Shown: piece after piece, positions 19,189-27,846 of the stretch
Numbering within the stretch: position 1 is the stretch's first letter
Layout: each line of letters opens with the position of its first letter
NCBI GenBank assembly: GCA_944326255.1
Contig: CALVDG010000007.1
Location: 29,626 to 93,625, forward strand
Direction: 5' to 3'
Length of the DNA stretch: 64,000 nucleotides
Origin: an uncultured Bacteroidales bacterium
GTDB lineage: Bacteria > Bacteroidota > Bacteroidia > Bacteroidales > UBA932
Position numbers and translations under genes: made by a program
Notes under the pieces: generated by a model
Told to the model about the DNA's origin: nothing
The model's database searches: none
The model's input: the letters and a program-made list of their open reading frames with translations, nothing else

Positions 19189-19995
19189 CTATTTCAGGTT
19201 CCAGTGACGGGTAACTTTCCGCTCTATCGGGCCGAATATCCACGGGCGGATAAGGGGAGCGAACAGCCAGCCTATCTTGTTAATCAAGCCCGGAATCCTG
19301 CCGGAACGGCCCCGGAACATCATATTCATGGCCTTGCGGGCAGCCGTCTCCGGTCTGATCATGATGCCGAGTCTGCGGGCCAGACGGCTGTACTTGGGCG
19401 GCAGACCCAGCAGAGGCGTATCCACCGCTCCGAAATAGATGGCGGACACATTGACTCCAGTCTTCTGGCACTCGGTCCTGAGCGCACGGGTAAAGATACG
19501 GGTAAACGACTTGGTCGATGCATAAGTGGTGAGAAAAGGAAATGGAAACCACGCGGCCAGGGAAGATATGTTCAGTATATAGCCTTTGCCGCGCTCCAGC
19601 ATCCCCGGCAGGAAATACCTGCAGAGCATGGCCGTCGCATGATTGTGTACCATGATAATGCTGCTCACCTTCTCCGGCGGCATGTTGCGGAAATGCATCG
19701 GATGCAGCATCCCGGCGTTGTTGACCAGCACCTCCACCTCGGCCTCCGGCCTCTGCTCCCTGACAGTATCGAAGACTCTCCGGGGAGCGTCCACCGCCGA
19801 CAGGTCAACACCTACCGACAGGAAATCCAGATCTGGATACTGCCCGGCCATATCGTCCCGGACGGCATCCGTCTCGTTCTGGAAGAGAGCCACGATGATG
19901 ACATTGTAGTTCTTCGCGGCCAGAATCCTGACATATTCCAGACCCATACCCGAGGAACCGCCGGTGACAAGGGCGTATTTATTGTGACTTGACAT
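19189..19995 (-). CDS. Short-chain dehydrogenase/reductase
   Basis: NAD(P)-dependent oxidoreductase of the classical SDR family, 268 residues. It has the cofactor motif TGGSSGMG (11-18), VLVNNAG (about 89-95), the catalytic Ser in ILNISSLAAW and the YASTK catalytic Tyr/Lys pair (about 157-161). The C-terminal tail is basic and hydrophobic (NKIGWLFAPLIRPWIFG), as in SDRs associated with membranes or long-chain substrates, but no substrate can be named. It is transcribed from the -7 box at 20018-20025 and precedes the Gate-domain gene by 9 bases, diverging from rubrerythrin. Confidence 0.87.
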   Translation of the reverse strand: MSSHNKYALVTGGSSGMGLEYVRILAAKNYNVIIVALFQNETDAVRDDMAGQYPDLDFLSVGVDLSAVDAPRRVFDTVREQRPEAEVEVLVNNAGMLHPMHFRNMPPEKVSSIIMVHNHATAMLCRYFLPGMLERGKGYILNISSLAAWFPFPFLTTYASTKSFTRIFTRALRTECQKTGVNVSAIYFGAVDTPLLGLPPKYSRLARRLGIMIRPETAARKAMNMMFRGRSGRIPGLINKIGWLFAPLIRPWIFGPIERKVTRHWNLK

Positions 19996-20017
19996 AAAAT
20001 ACCTGTATTGAAGTCCG

Positions 20018-20025
20018 CAAATTTA
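20018..20025 (-). promoter_or_regulatory. -7 box (TAAATTTG) for the SDR gene
   Basis: The minus strand reads TAAATTTG, 22 bases before the SDR ATG at 19995. Together with the plus-strand box at 20038-20045 it forms a compact divergent promoter region. Confidence 0.55.
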
Positions 20026-20037
20026 GAACTTTTATCG

Positions 20038-20045
20038 TATCTTTG
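20038..20045 (+). promoter_or_regulatory. -7 box (TATCTTTG) for rubrerythrin
   Basis: The plus strand reads TATCTTTG, 29 bases before the rubrerythrin ATG. There is no clear TTTG at the -33 position, so an activator may help. Confidence 0.6.
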
Positions 20046-20074
20046 CTCCTATATCAACACAAACACTTACTATT

Positions 20075-20650
20075 ATGGCATCAATCAAAGGAACAAGAAC
20101 CGAAAAGAATCTTCTCGCCTCATTCGCCGGAGAATCCCAGGCCAGAGGCAGATACACCTACTTCGCAAGCGTGGCCAAGAAAGAGGGCTATGAGCAGATA
20201 GCCGCCATCTTCCTGGAGACAGCCGAGCAGGAGAAGGAGCACGCCAAGAAGTTCTTCAAATTCCTCGAGGGCGGTATGGTAGAGATCACCTCGACATACC
20301 CTGCTGGAATAATCTCCACCACTCTGGAGAACCTCAAGGCCGCCGCCGAGGGCGAGAATGAGGAATGGACAGTACTCTATCCCGAGGCCGCAAAAGTGGC
20401 CAGGGAAGAAGGTTTCACCGAGATAGCCGTGGCATTCGAGATGATAGCCAAGGTCGAGGCCGAGCACGAGGCCCGCTACCGCAAGCTTCTCGAGAGAATA
20501 GAGACAGGTACTGTCTTCGAGCGTGACGGCGAGATCTACTGGCAGTGCCGCAACTGCGGATACGTACACAAAGGCAAGAAAGCCCCGGAGAAATGCCCTG
20601 CATGCCAGCATCCCAAGGCATACTTCGAGCCCAAGAAAGAGAACTACTAA
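20075..20650 (+). CDS. rbr: Rubrerythrin
   Basis: Non-haem iron peroxidase that reduces hydrogen peroxide in anaerobes. The 191-residue protein has an N-terminal ferritin-like four-helix bundle with diiron ligands (ETAEQEKEHAKKF and MIAKVEAEHEARYRKLLE, plus ARGRYTYFASVAKKEG) and a C-terminal rubredoxin domain with Cys158, Cys161, Cys174 and Cys177 (CRNCGY...CPACQH). Single gene with its own -7 box and a terminator at 20682-20715. Its presence points to an anaerobe that meets oxygen. Confidence 0.96.
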   Translation: MASIKGTRTEKNLLASFAGESQARGRYTYFASVAKKEGYEQIAAIFLETAEQEKEHAKKFFKFLEGGMVEITSTYPAGIISTTLENLKAAAEGENEEWTVLYPEAAKVAREEGFTEIAVAFEMIAKVEAEHEARYRKLLERIETGTVFERDGEIYWQCRNCGYVHKGKKAPEKCPACQHPKAYFEPKKENY

Positions 20651-20681
20651 GAGGGCTTAGTCGCTGAGCTCCGAATATAGA

Positions 20682-20715
20682 AAAGGCTGTGTCTGGATTT
20701 CCCGGCACAGCCTTT
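20682..20715. terminator. Bidirectional terminator between rubrerythrin and trpS
   Basis: The arms AAAGGCTGTG and CACAGCCTTT form a 10-bp stem with a 14-base loop. Being A-rich on one side and T-rich on the other, it can serve both convergent genes (rbr stop at 20650, trpS stop at 20767). Confidence 0.75.
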
Positions 20716-20766
20716 ATTGCATCCTGAATTGTATCAATTTACGGCAGCACGATCCGTGTCTTAGCA

Positions 20767-21816
20767 CTAGAACACCTTGAAGCCCATGGCTTTGCGGGCG
20801 AGGGCCAAGGTAGCGGAGGCACTGGTGCGGGCCTTGTCGCGGCCTTCCGACACCACCTTGTGCAGATAAGCGTCGTCGTTGTAGATGGCATCGATGCGCT
20901 CACGTATCGGCAGGGTCACCTTGCAGATATCGGCTGCAAGCTGCTTCTTGAGGTCACCGTAACGGATTGAGCAGTCGTTCCATTTCTCCTTGAAATACTC
21001 GACGGTGGACGGCTCGGACACAAGAGCCATGAGGGTGAAGAGATTCTCTATGCACTCGGGCATAGGACTGTTCGGTTCGACGGGACCGCTGTCTGTCAGG
21101 GCCTTCATCACTTTCTTGGTGATGGTCTTCTCATCGTCGTAGAGATAGATGCCGTTGCCCTCGCTCTTGCCCATCTTTCCGCTGCCGTCCAGACCGGGCA
21201 CCTTGATGAGACCGCTTCCGAAATTAAACGCCCTCGGCTCAGTAAAGACCTCCTCGCCGTACATATTGTTGAAGCGGCGGGCCAGAACCCTGGCGTACTC
21301 CAGATGCTGCTCCTGATCCTTGCCGACCGGCACGAAGTCCGCACGGTGAATCAGGATATCGGCAGCCATCAGAACCGGATAAGTCAGAAGGCCTGCGCTG
21401 ATGTTGATGCCCTCATCGTTGTGGTCATCCTCGGCGACATCTTCCAGACGGACATTGCGGGCCTTTGCCTTGGCCAGACGCACTTTATCCTTGAAAGTGG
21501 TGGTACGCTCCAGCTCGCCCTTGTAGGATATCATGTTCAGAAGCACATAAAGCTCGCTCACCTCGGGCACGTCGCTCTGCACGAATATCGTAACCTTCTC
21601 CGGATCCAGACCGGCGGCCAGATACTCGGCAAGGATAGTCCTTACATTGGCGTGAAAGTCATCCGGGTGCGGATGAGTGGTCAGCGAATGCAGGTCCGCG
21701 ATGAAATAATAACAGTTGTAATCGTCCTGTATCCTCACGAAATTGCGGAGGGCACCGAAATAGTTGCCCAGGTGAAGATGTCCGGTGGAACGTATACCGC
21801 TCAATACTGTCTGCAT
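20767..21816 (-). CDS. trpS: Tryptophanyl-tRNA synthetase
   Basis: Charges tRNA-Trp. The 349-residue class I synthetase has the HIGH-type motif GHLHLGNY (12-19) and the KMSKS-type GKMGKSEGN in the middle of the protein. It starts 3 bases after the recA stop on the same strand, so it is probably made from the recA transcript. Length is normal. Confidence 0.96.
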   Translation of the reverse strand: MQTVLSGIRSTGHLHLGNYFGALRNFVRIQDDYNCYYFIADLHSLTTHPHPDDFHANVRTILAEYLAAGLDPEKVTIFVQSDVPEVSELYVLLNMISYKGELERTTTFKDKVRLAKAKARNVRLEDVAEDDHNDEGINISAGLLTYPVLMAADILIHRADFVPVGKDQEQHLEYARVLARRFNNMYGEEVFTEPRAFNFGSGLIKVPGLDGSGKMGKSEGNGIYLYDDEKTITKKVMKALTDSGPVEPNSPMPECIENLFTLMALVSEPSTVEYFKEKWNDCSIRYGDLKKQLAADICKVTLPIRERIDAIYNDDAYLHKVVSEGRDKARTSASATLALARKAMGFKVF

Positions 21817-21819
21817 AGC

Positions 21820-22851
21820 CTAGTCCTCCATATTGTTCATTGCCTCACGGATCTTGCCCTCTATCTCCTCTGTCAGCTCGGGATTGTCCATAAGCAGTTT
21901 TTTGACCGCATCCCGGCCTTGGGCCAGTCTGGACTCACCGTAACTGAACCACGAGCCGCTCTTCTTGATGATATCGAACTCCACACCAAGGTCTACAATC
22001 TCTCCTATCTTCGAGATACCCTCGCCGAATACGATATCGAACTCGGCTTTGCGGAAAGGAGGAGCCATCTTGTTCTTGACGATCTTGACGCGGGTACGGT
22101 TGCCGGTGGGATCGTCCCCGTCCTTGAGCTGGGTCACCTTGCGCACGTCGATGCGGACGGAGGCGTAGAACTTCAGGGCATTGCCGCCCGTAGTGGTCTC
22201 GGGATTGCCGAACATCACACCGATCTTCTCGCGCAGCTGGTTGATGAAGATGCAGCAGGTGTTGGTCTTGGAGATATTGGCCGTCAGCTTCCTCAGGGCC
22301 TGGCTCATCAGCCTGGCCTGCAAGCCCATCTTCTGGTCTCCCATCTCGCCCTCAATCTCGGCTTTGGGAGTCAGTGCCGCCACGGAGTCCACCACGATGA
22401 TGTCGATAGCCCCGCTGCGGATCAGGTCGTCTGCTATCTCAAGGGCCTGCTCGCCGTTGTCCGGCTGGGATATGAGGAGGGTGTCCACATCCACTCCCAA
22501 GTTCTTCGCGTATGTGCGGTCGAAAGCGTGCTCCGCATCGATGATTGCCGCGAAGCCGCCGGCCTTCTGGGCCTCCGCTATGGCATGTATGGCCAAGGTC
22601 GTCTTACCGCTGGACTCAGGGCCGAATATCTCGATCACCCTTCCCCTCGGATACCCGCCGATTCCCAGAGCGTGATCCAGTGCGATGGACCCCGACGGAA
22701 TCACTGAAACATCCCCCTCAGGCCGGTCTCCGAGCTTCATGATAGCCCCTTTACCGAAATCCTTTTCAATCTTGTCCATTGTTGCCTGCAAAGCCTTGAG
22801 CTTGGCTGCGTTAGCCGCCGCAACATCATTCTGTTCGAGTTCTTTTGCCAT
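21820..22851 (-). CDS. recA: Recombinase RecA
   Basis: Strand-exchange ATPase of homologous recombination. At 343 residues it has Walker [10 protein letters not shown] (77-85), the [15 protein letters not shown]alker B region and the [21 protein letters not shown] loop 2. It is preceded by TATATTTG at 22874-22881 on the minus strand, giving a short leader. I saw no recognisable SOS box in the 180-base upstream gap. trpS follows after 3 bases. Confidence 0.97.
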   Translation of the reverse strand: MAKELEQNDVAAANAAKLKALQATMDKIEKDFGKGAIMKLGDRPEGDVSVIPSGSIALDHALGIGGYPRGRVIEIFGPESSGKTTLAIHAIAEAQKAGGFAAIIDAEHAFDRTYAKNLGVDVDTLLISQPDNGEQALEIADDLIRSGAIDIIVVDSVAALTPKAEIEGEMGDQKMGLQARLMSQALRKLTANISKTNTCCIFINQLREKIGVMFGNPETTTGGNALKFYASVRIDVRKVTQLKDGDDPTGNRTRVKIVKNKMAPPFRKAEFDIVFGEGISKIGEIVDLGVEFDIIKKSGSWFSYGESRLAQGRDAVKKLLMDNPELTEEIEGKIREAMNNMED

Positions 22852-22873
22852 ACTTCTTCAATTAAAATATCCG

Positions 22874-22881
22874 CAAATATA
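22874..22881 (-). promoter_or_regulatory. -7 box (TATATTTG) for recA-trpS
   Basis: The minus strand reads TATATTTG, matching TAnnTTTG, 22 bases before the recA ATG. The -33 position has ATTG, one mismatch from TTTG, at a spacing of 20. Confidence 0.65.
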
Positions 22882-22970
22882 ATCTAAAATCCGAACCATA
22901 GCAATATCGAAACGGCTATAAACGTTTTTACACACTTTTACCCCCTGAGACACCGCCCCCGTAATGTCAG

Positions 22971-23013
22971 AAACTGTCTAAATCTCGATTTTTTTGCAGG
23001 ATTTAGACAGTTT
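22971..23013. repeat. Perfect 14-bp inverted repeat with 15-base loop
   Basis: AAACTGTCTAAATC at 22971-22984 is exactly the reverse complement of GATTTAGACAGTTT at 23000-23013. It lies 18 bases past the stop of the DUF4252 gene. It may be that gene's terminator, though no long T-run follows on the minus strand. It could also be an operator or a dispersed palindrome. Confidence 0.75.
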
Positions 23014-23031
23014 ACGACAAAATACGCACCC

Positions 23032-23664
23032 TTATTCCATAGTTTTGGCCAGTTCCACTGTCATTTTGACTATATCAGACAGCGTTAGCCCCTCGGCCTC
23101 GATCTCAATCACAGTAATGGAAGAGCATGTTCCGGTATTCACAGCTCCTGTCTTATCTATAATCACAGTCTCGCCCGAAGCCGATTTCTCCTGCTGCACC
23201 ATTAAAAAATTACTGATACTATGACTGTCTTCAGCAGGAACATAATAGAATGTAATGTCGCTCCCTTCTTCTGAGAACCTAAGCAATTCCTCCTGAGAGT
23301 CACTGTTCTGTGCTACAAACCTGCCGATGTCCTGCCTCAGATTCGTAGCCGTTGACAATTCATCTGACGACAGGATGTATACTCCCGTCATCTTGTCTAA
23401 ATCCAATAACGGAGCTATATCCGGACTATCATTTATATGCAGATTGGAGATTTCAATCAAGACACTGTCCCCAAGTGTCTGAACCATTGTTTTCAGCAAT
23501 GACTCAGACACATACAAGGCTGAGACCGCAGGAGAATCCTTATATTTATCATAAATGGCCTTAAAAGACCGGCTATCCTCAACCTCCCGTTCAGGGACGG
23601 CAGATGCGAAAATCCTGACGAACGAAATCAACAGAACAAACAATGTTACAACAACTCTTTTCAT
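23032..23664 (-). CDS. DUF4252-family secreted protein
   Basis: The 210-residue protein has a signal peptide (MKRVVVTLFVLLISFV, cleavage near IFASA) and the DUF4252 layout: short helices, then strand-rich segments such as MTGVYILSSDEL and ITFYYVPAE. The function of DUF4252 is unknown. In Bacteroidota it is often the third gene behind an ECF sigma factor and a small membrane protein, which is exactly the arrangement here (18-base gap to the anti-sigma-like gene). It is probably an envelope target or partner of that module. Confidence 0.75.
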   Translation of the reverse strand: MKRVVVTLFVLLISFVRIFASAVPEREVEDSRSFKAIYDKYKDSPAVSALYVSESLLKTMVQTLGDSVLIEISNLHINDSPDIAPLLDLDKMTGVYILSSDELSTATNLRQDIGRFVAQNSDSQEELLRFSEEGSDITFYYVPAEDSHSISNFLMVQQEKSASGETVIIDKTGAVNTGTCSSITVIEIEAEGLTLSDIVKMTVELAKTME

Positions 23665-23681
23665 AAATTGACTTATTTTAA

Positions 23682-24188
23682 TTATTCTTCAACTGAGTCT
23701 TCTTGTACAATCATGGCTTCTATGCCTGAAGTCGTATTCTGAACGACTTTCTCTATATTGCCGGCGGCAAAGGACATACCCTTGCCCAGATTCTGACCGA
23801 TAAGTCCCAGTGCCTCCACCACAGCCGCGTAGGCTTCCTCAGGATTGTCAAACGTATCCTCAGGCTCTTCTATATGAAGCGGTGTAAGGAACGCCACAGC
23901 CGCTATCGCAGCAGCAACCCCTATGGCGGAGACGGACGCAATCAGCCTCATCCTACTGCGACGGCATCCGAGCTCCCGGTCCACCGTCTGCCCTATTATT
24001 CTGGGAAAATCCTCCGGAACAGGTACATTCTCATCCGGGATCCGCATCCCGGACAGTCCCCGAAAAAGGGCCTTGTCCCCAGCGGAAGCCTCATCAAGCC
24101 TCCCGGTCAGCTCCTGCTCCTCCGCAGCAGAAGTCTGTCCGGCATAGAAACGCTCCAATAATTCCGATGTTTTTAAATTCCCGCCCAT
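23682..24188 (-). CDS. Single-pass membrane protein, probable anti-sigma factor
   Basis: 168 residues: a cytoplasmic helical N-terminus (1-78) that looks like short anti-sigma N-termini (TSELLERFYAGQTSAAEEQEL), one transmembrane segment (about 81-102, LIASVSAIGVAAAIAAVAFL) and a short acidic periplasmic tail. There is no HxxxCxxC zinc motif, so it is not a ZAS-type anti-sigma. It starts 11 bases after the ECF sigma stop. The anti-sigma role is inferred from position and topology. The tail contains AVVEALGLIGQNLGKGM, which I do not recognise. Confidence 0.6.
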   Translation of the reverse strand: MGGNLKTSELLERFYAGQTSAAEEQELTGRLDEASAGDKALFRGLSGMRIPDENVPVPEDFPRIIGQTVDRELGCRRSRMRLIASVSAIGVAAAIAAVAFLTPLHIEEPEDTFDNPEEAYAAVVEALGLIGQNLGKGMSFAAGNIEKVVQNTTSGIEAMIVQEDSVEE

Positions 24189-24199
24189 TTTTTAAATTT

Positions 24200-24712
24200 T
24201 TACCTGTTTATAAATTTCGCTATTTTTTCCTTCAACATCTTTCTGCCTCTGGACAGTGTGACCCGGATATTGACCTGACTAATACCGGTCAGTGCCTCTA
24301 TCTCGGACATCTCCATCTGTTCGAGATCTCTCAGGAGCACCACCTCACGCAGTTTCGGGGGCAATGCGGCCAGGGCCTTCCGCACCAAAGCCGCCTCCTC
24401 CCTGCCCTCAACCGAAGCATCAGCAGCCTCGACAGACGGATCTGTCCTGACCTCCGTCACATCCGCCACCATCCGAAGGACATTGTGCCCGCGCCGCCGC
24501 AGAATGTCCGCACAGATATTCTGCATCATCCTGACACAGTAGCCCTGCGGATTGCCGCTCCGCAGAGCCCGGTCTCCCTTGCGGCAGAGCCTCACATACA
24601 GCTCCTGTACTGCATCCCGGGCATCTTCCCCGCTGCCCAGCATCCGGAAAGCAATGCGGTAGAGCAGCGGGCCCAGCGGCAGAAATGTGGATTTGAACTC
24701 CTCTGTATTCAC
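24200..24712 (-). CDS. ECF-type RNA polymerase sigma factor
   Basis: Alternative sigma factor of 170 residues with region 2 (about 6-70, YRIAFRMLGSGEDARDAVQELYVRL) and region 4 (about 115-165, LPPKLREVVLLRDLEQMEMSEIEALTGIS then VNIRVTLSRGRKML). The start codon is GTG at 24712; a TAA stop lies immediately upstream in frame and the next ATG would remove half of region 2. It heads a three-gene unit with the anti-sigma-like and DUF4252 genes. I found no TAnnTTTG box close to the start, which would fit autoregulation, but that is inference. Confidence 0.88.
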   Translation of the reverse strand: MNTEEFKSTFLPLGPLLYRIAFRMLGSGEDARDAVQELYVRLCRKGDRALRSGNPQGYCVRMMQNICADILRRRGHNVLRMVADVTEVRTDPSVEAADASVEGREEAALVRKALAALPPKLREVVLLRDLEQMEMSEIEALTGISQVNIRVTLSRGRKMLKEKIAKFINR

Positions 24713-24767
24713 TTAACTCTATTAACCTTTAGATCATCTGTACCTATATAACGCCCGCACCTCTCAT

Positions 24768-24801
24768 TTTGTTACAAATATCTTGATTTTTGTTATCTTC
24801 G
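24768..24801 (+). promoter_or_regulatory. Probable promoter for the YitT gene (TTTG-N22-TATCTTCG)
   Basis: TTTG at 24768-24771 and TATCTTCG at 24794-24801, one mismatch from TAnnTTTG, lie 20 bases before the ATG at 24821. The 22-base spacer is slightly long. Confidence 0.45.
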
Positions 24802-24820
24802 CGGCCGGAAATATTAAGAT

Positions 24821-25681
24821 ATGGTACTGAAATACATCAAAGAATACGTCATCATGACTCTCGGACTGGCCGTGTTCGTCTTCGGCTGGACCGCATTCCT
24901 CAACCCTCATGAGATTACCGGAGGCGGCATCGCCGGTCTTGCATCAGTGATTCACTACGGTATCAACAGCATCCCCGTCTCCTACGCCAAGTTCGCGATA
25001 GACATACTGCTGCTGGTCGTAGGATTTATCATCCTGGGCAAGGGATTCGGCATCAAGACGATATACTGCGTGGCCATGAGCTTCGTGTTCTTCCAGTTCA
25101 TGCCCATGATTCCGGGTCTGACAAGCCTGTCCGCCGGCATTACGGACAATCTGATCAACGCCCTCATCGGAGGTGCCATGAGCGGTATCGGCATCGCCAT
25201 CATCATCACCCAGGGCGGCAGTACCGGCGGTACAGATATCATCGCGCTCTCCATCAACAAATACAAGAACATCTCTCCAGGACGTATATACCTCGTATGC
25301 GATTCTCTTATAGTGATGTCGATTCTGCTGGTCAACGACAAGACCCTGGCCGACGTTGTATACGGATTCGTGGAGATCATAGCCTTTTCCTACGCCGTGG
25401 ACATGTTCCTGACCGGTTCGCAGCAGTCCGTACAGACCCTCATACTCTCGGAGCACAACGACGAGATAGCGGCCAGGCTCCAGACCCTGAGCATCGAGGG
25501 CAACCGCTCGGTAAAGTCCGTACAGTGGTCTACTGAGGGTGAGAAGAAGATGCTGATGGTAGTCAGCCGCAAGAGCTATTCAAACGACATCGTAAAGACA
25601 GCCAAGCAGATAGACCCCAACGTTATCCTCATGACGGTACCTGTGACAGCCGTTTACGGTATCGAGGGGAAAAATCAGTAA
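24821..25681 (+). CDS. YitT family membrane protein (DUF161 plus DUF2179)
   Basis: 286 residues with five to six transmembrane segments in the first 200 residues (MTLGLAVFVFGWTAFLNPH, FAIDILLLVVGFIILGKGF, and the glycine-rich TQGGSTGGTDIIALSINKY typical of the family) and a C-terminal soluble DUF2179 domain (about 205-282). YitT proteins are widespread inner-membrane proteins whose transported substrate is not firmly known. Single gene diverging from the ECF sigma operon and ending 6 bases from the convergent dnaG stop. Confidence 0.88.
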   Translation: MVLKYIKEYVIMTLGLAVFVFGWTAFLNPHEITGGGIAGLASVIHYGINSIPVSYAKFAIDILLLVVGFIILGKGFGIKTIYCVAMSFVFFQFMPMIPGLTSLSAGITDNLINALIGGAMSGIGIAIIITQGGSTGGTDIIALSINKYKNISPGRIYLVCDSLIVMSILLVNDKTLADVVYGFVEIIAFSYAVDMFLTGSQQSVQTLILSEHNDEIAARLQTLSIEGNRSVKSVQWSTEGEKKMLMVVSRKSYSNDIVKTAKQIDPNVILMTVPVTAVYGIEGKNQ

Positions 25682-25687
25682 TACTTC

Positions 25688-27763
25688 CTACGAAACCCTG
25701 TTCAAGTCCTTGACCAGGACATTCTTAATCTGCAGCAGCAGCTTGAGCCGGTGCATTACGTCCTGCTGGGCCTCAGTGTCCGCGTCCTGCTGCATCTGCC
25801 TGAGACTTTCCATGAGCTGCGAGCAGGTGTATTCCACATATTTGAGTTTGTAGACCAGCACTGCCTTGGGGACATTCTTGTCTATCACATTACGTTCCGG
25901 AATCTGGGCCTTGATGTATTCCTTCACCTTCAGCTCGTACTTGTCCTCTGTGATATCCACCACCGTCTTAGTCACTTCCGGATCACCGCAGTTGACCATA
26001 CGGTGCATTATCCCGGTCTGAAGGTCATCAGAGGCAGGTGCCGTCTCCCCGGCAGCATCCAGCAGTTCCTTCCGAAAGTCAAAATACAGCCCGTATATCT
26101 TCCGGTACAGGGGATTGTGAAACTCCAGGTCATCATTGGACAGGTTGGCGGAAATATACTCGTTCACGGTTATCTCCATCACCGGAGCCTCAGCCCCGTA
26201 CTTCTGGTGATCCTCGAACGTCATCAGGCACTCCCCGAACTTCAGCAGATAATACAGCAGTTCCCTTTCCGACAGGTCCAGGACCGGGACCGGACTGAAA
26301 GACACCTGCCCCGCACCGGCACCGCGGTCCGCCCCCGAAAACTCTCCTACCGCCGCATCGCCCTCCTCGACGGCAGCGGCATACCGGGCCTCCTTCTCCT
26401 CCCTCCTGCGCCGCTCGTATTCTCCTGACTCTATCTTCCTGCGCCTTATCCGCGCCACCTCGGAGAAAAGCATGTCCTCCTTCATGGACAGCCGCTGAGC
26501 ACACTGCTCGACATACAGCGAGCGCGTTATCTGGTCGGGTATCACCGCTATGGTGTCGATGATATCCCTTATCAGCTCAGCCTTCTGTATCGGATCCTTC
26601 TGGATATCCGATGAAAGCAGCGCATACTTGAACTCTATGAAATCCGTCTCGTGCTCCTGGAGAAAATCCAGAATCTCCTGCCGCGTATGAGCCCGGGCAA
26701 ACGAGTCGGGATCGTGACCGTCCGGCAGCAGGGCCACCTTGACGGTCATACCCTCCTCGAGCAGCATATTGATTCCGCGCAGAGCGGCCTTGATACCGGC
26801 CGAGTCCCCGTCGTACATCACTGTCACATTGTTGGTAAAGCGCTTTATCAGCCTTATCTGCTCGACTGTCAGGGATGTGCCCGAAGATGCGGTGACATTC
26901 TCTATCCCGGTCTGATGCATCGATATGACATCGGCATAGCCCTCGACCAGATAGCATTTCTGCGCCCTGGCTATTGCTGACTTGGCCTGATATATCGCAT
27001 ATAGGGAACTGCTCTTGTGGTAGATCTCGCTTTCGGGAGAATTGAGGTACTTAGCGACGCTCTTGTCGTCTTTCAGCGTCCGGGCTCCGAAAGCTATGAT
27101 GCGGCCGCTGAGCGAATATATCGGGAAAATGACTCTCTCGCGGAACTTGTCCACCAACTCCCCTCCGTGCTCATAGCACAGGCCGGTGGAGATCAGGAAC
27201 TCTCTCTTGTACCCGGCTCTCAACGCAGCCTCTGCCAAGGACGGCACCGGCGGCTCTCCGGCAAATGATCTGCCGGAAGGCGACCAACCCAGCCCGAATT
27301 TCCGTATGGTCTCCTCGGAGAAGCCGCGCTTCTGCCTGAAATAGGACAGTCCCACGGAATGTCCCTCAGCGGAACCGAACAGCATGTCGGTGTAGTATTT
27401 GGCCGCAAACTCCGACACGGCCATCATCGACTCCCTCTTCAGACGGTCCTGCGCATCCTCCTGGGTCTCTTCCTGCTCGTGTACCTCTATTCCGTACTTG
27501 CGGGCCAGATATTTCAGAGCCTCGGGATAGGTCATCTGCTCGTGCTCCATGATAAAGGTCACGGCACTGCCGGCCTTGCCGCATCCGAAGCACTTGAATA
27601 TACCCTTGCTCGGAGAGACAGAGAACGACGGTGTCTTCTCGTTGTGGAACGGACAGCATGCGATATAATTCGCCCCGCGCCGCCTGAGCGTCACGAAGTC
27701 GCTGATTACGTCCACGATATCAGCCGCATCCAGTATCCTGTCTACCGTTTCCCTGTCAATCAT
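25688..27763 (-). CDS. dnaG: DNA primase
   Basis: Makes RNA primers at the replication fork. The 691-residue protein has the CHC2 zinc-binding domain (CCPFHNEKTPSF then FKCFGCG, about 36-63), a Toprim catalytic domain (LVEGYADVISMHQ, VTVMYDGDSAGIKAAL) and a C-terminal helicase-binding region after a charged linker. ATG at 27763 (MIDRETVDRIL) is the conserved start; the open frame to 27799 runs through the tRNA terminator and is rejected. The -7 box at 27768-27775 lies only 4 bases before this ATG, so a transcript from it would be nearly leaderless. Confidence 0.95.
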   Translation of the reverse strand: MIDRETVDRILDAADIVDVISDFVTLRRRGANYIACCPFHNEKTPSFSVSPSKGIFKCFGCGKAGSAVTFIMEHEQMTYPEALKYLARKYGIEVHEQEETQEDAQDRLKRESMMAVSEFAAKYYTDMLFGSAEGHSVGLSYFRQKRGFSEETIRKFGLGWSPSGRSFAGEPPVPSLAEAALRAGYKREFLISTGLCYEHGGELVDKFRERVIFPIYSLSGRIIAFGARTLKDDKSVAKYLNSPESEIYHKSSSLYAIYQAKSAIARAQKCYLVEGYADVISMHQTGIENVTASSGTSLTVEQIRLIKRFTNNVTVMYDGDSAGIKAALRGINMLLEEGMTVKVALLPDGHDPDSFARAHTRQEILDFLQEHETDFIEFKYALLSSDIQKDPIQKAELIRDIIDTIAVIPDQITRSLYVEQCAQRLSMKEDMLFSEVARIRRRKIESGEYERRRREEKEARYAAAVEEGDAAVGEFSGADRGAGAGQVSFSPVPVLDLSERELLYYLLKFGECLMTFEDHQKYGAEAPVMEITVNEYISANLSNDDLEFHNPLYRKIYGLYFDFRKELLDAAGETAPASDDLQTGIMHRMVNCGDPEVTKTVVDITEDKYELKVKEYIKAQIPERNVIDKNVPKAVLVYKLKYVEYTCSQLMESLRQMQQDADTEAQQDVMHRLKLLLQIKNVLVKDLNRVS

Positions 27764-27767
27764 AAGC

Positions 27768-27775
27768 CAAAAGTA
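27768..27775 (-). promoter_or_regulatory. -7 box (TACTTTTG) immediately before dnaG
   Basis: The minus strand reads TACTTTTG, matching TAnnTTTG, just after the T-run of the tRNA-Asn terminator. Transcription should begin within a few bases of the dnaG ATG at 27763, implying a leaderless or near-leaderless message. The sequence match is clear; its use is inferred. Confidence 0.5.
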
Positions 27776-27777
27776 AT

Positions 27778-27811
27778 AAAAAACCCCCTCGTCATTCACA
27801 TGAAGAGGGGG
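27778..27811 (-). terminator. Strong terminator after tRNA-Asn
   Basis: On the minus strand the stem CCCCCTC/GAGGGGG is followed by TTTTTTATT. It lies about 35 bases after the tRNA-Asn 3' end and insulates dnaG from it. Confidence 0.8.
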
Positions 27812-27846
27812 GAAAAAATAACATTATGAAAACATAGTAAATCTCG

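Noticed and set aside
21304..22707. 467-codon plus-strand frame opposite trpS and recA
   Set aside because: It spans the 3' part of recA, the intergenic bases and half of trpS; both real genes are certain. No start signal or family match is visible.
27763..27799. Longer dnaG start at 27799
   Set aside because: It would run through the tRNA-Asn terminator and the -7 box, and the added residues have no primase similarity.
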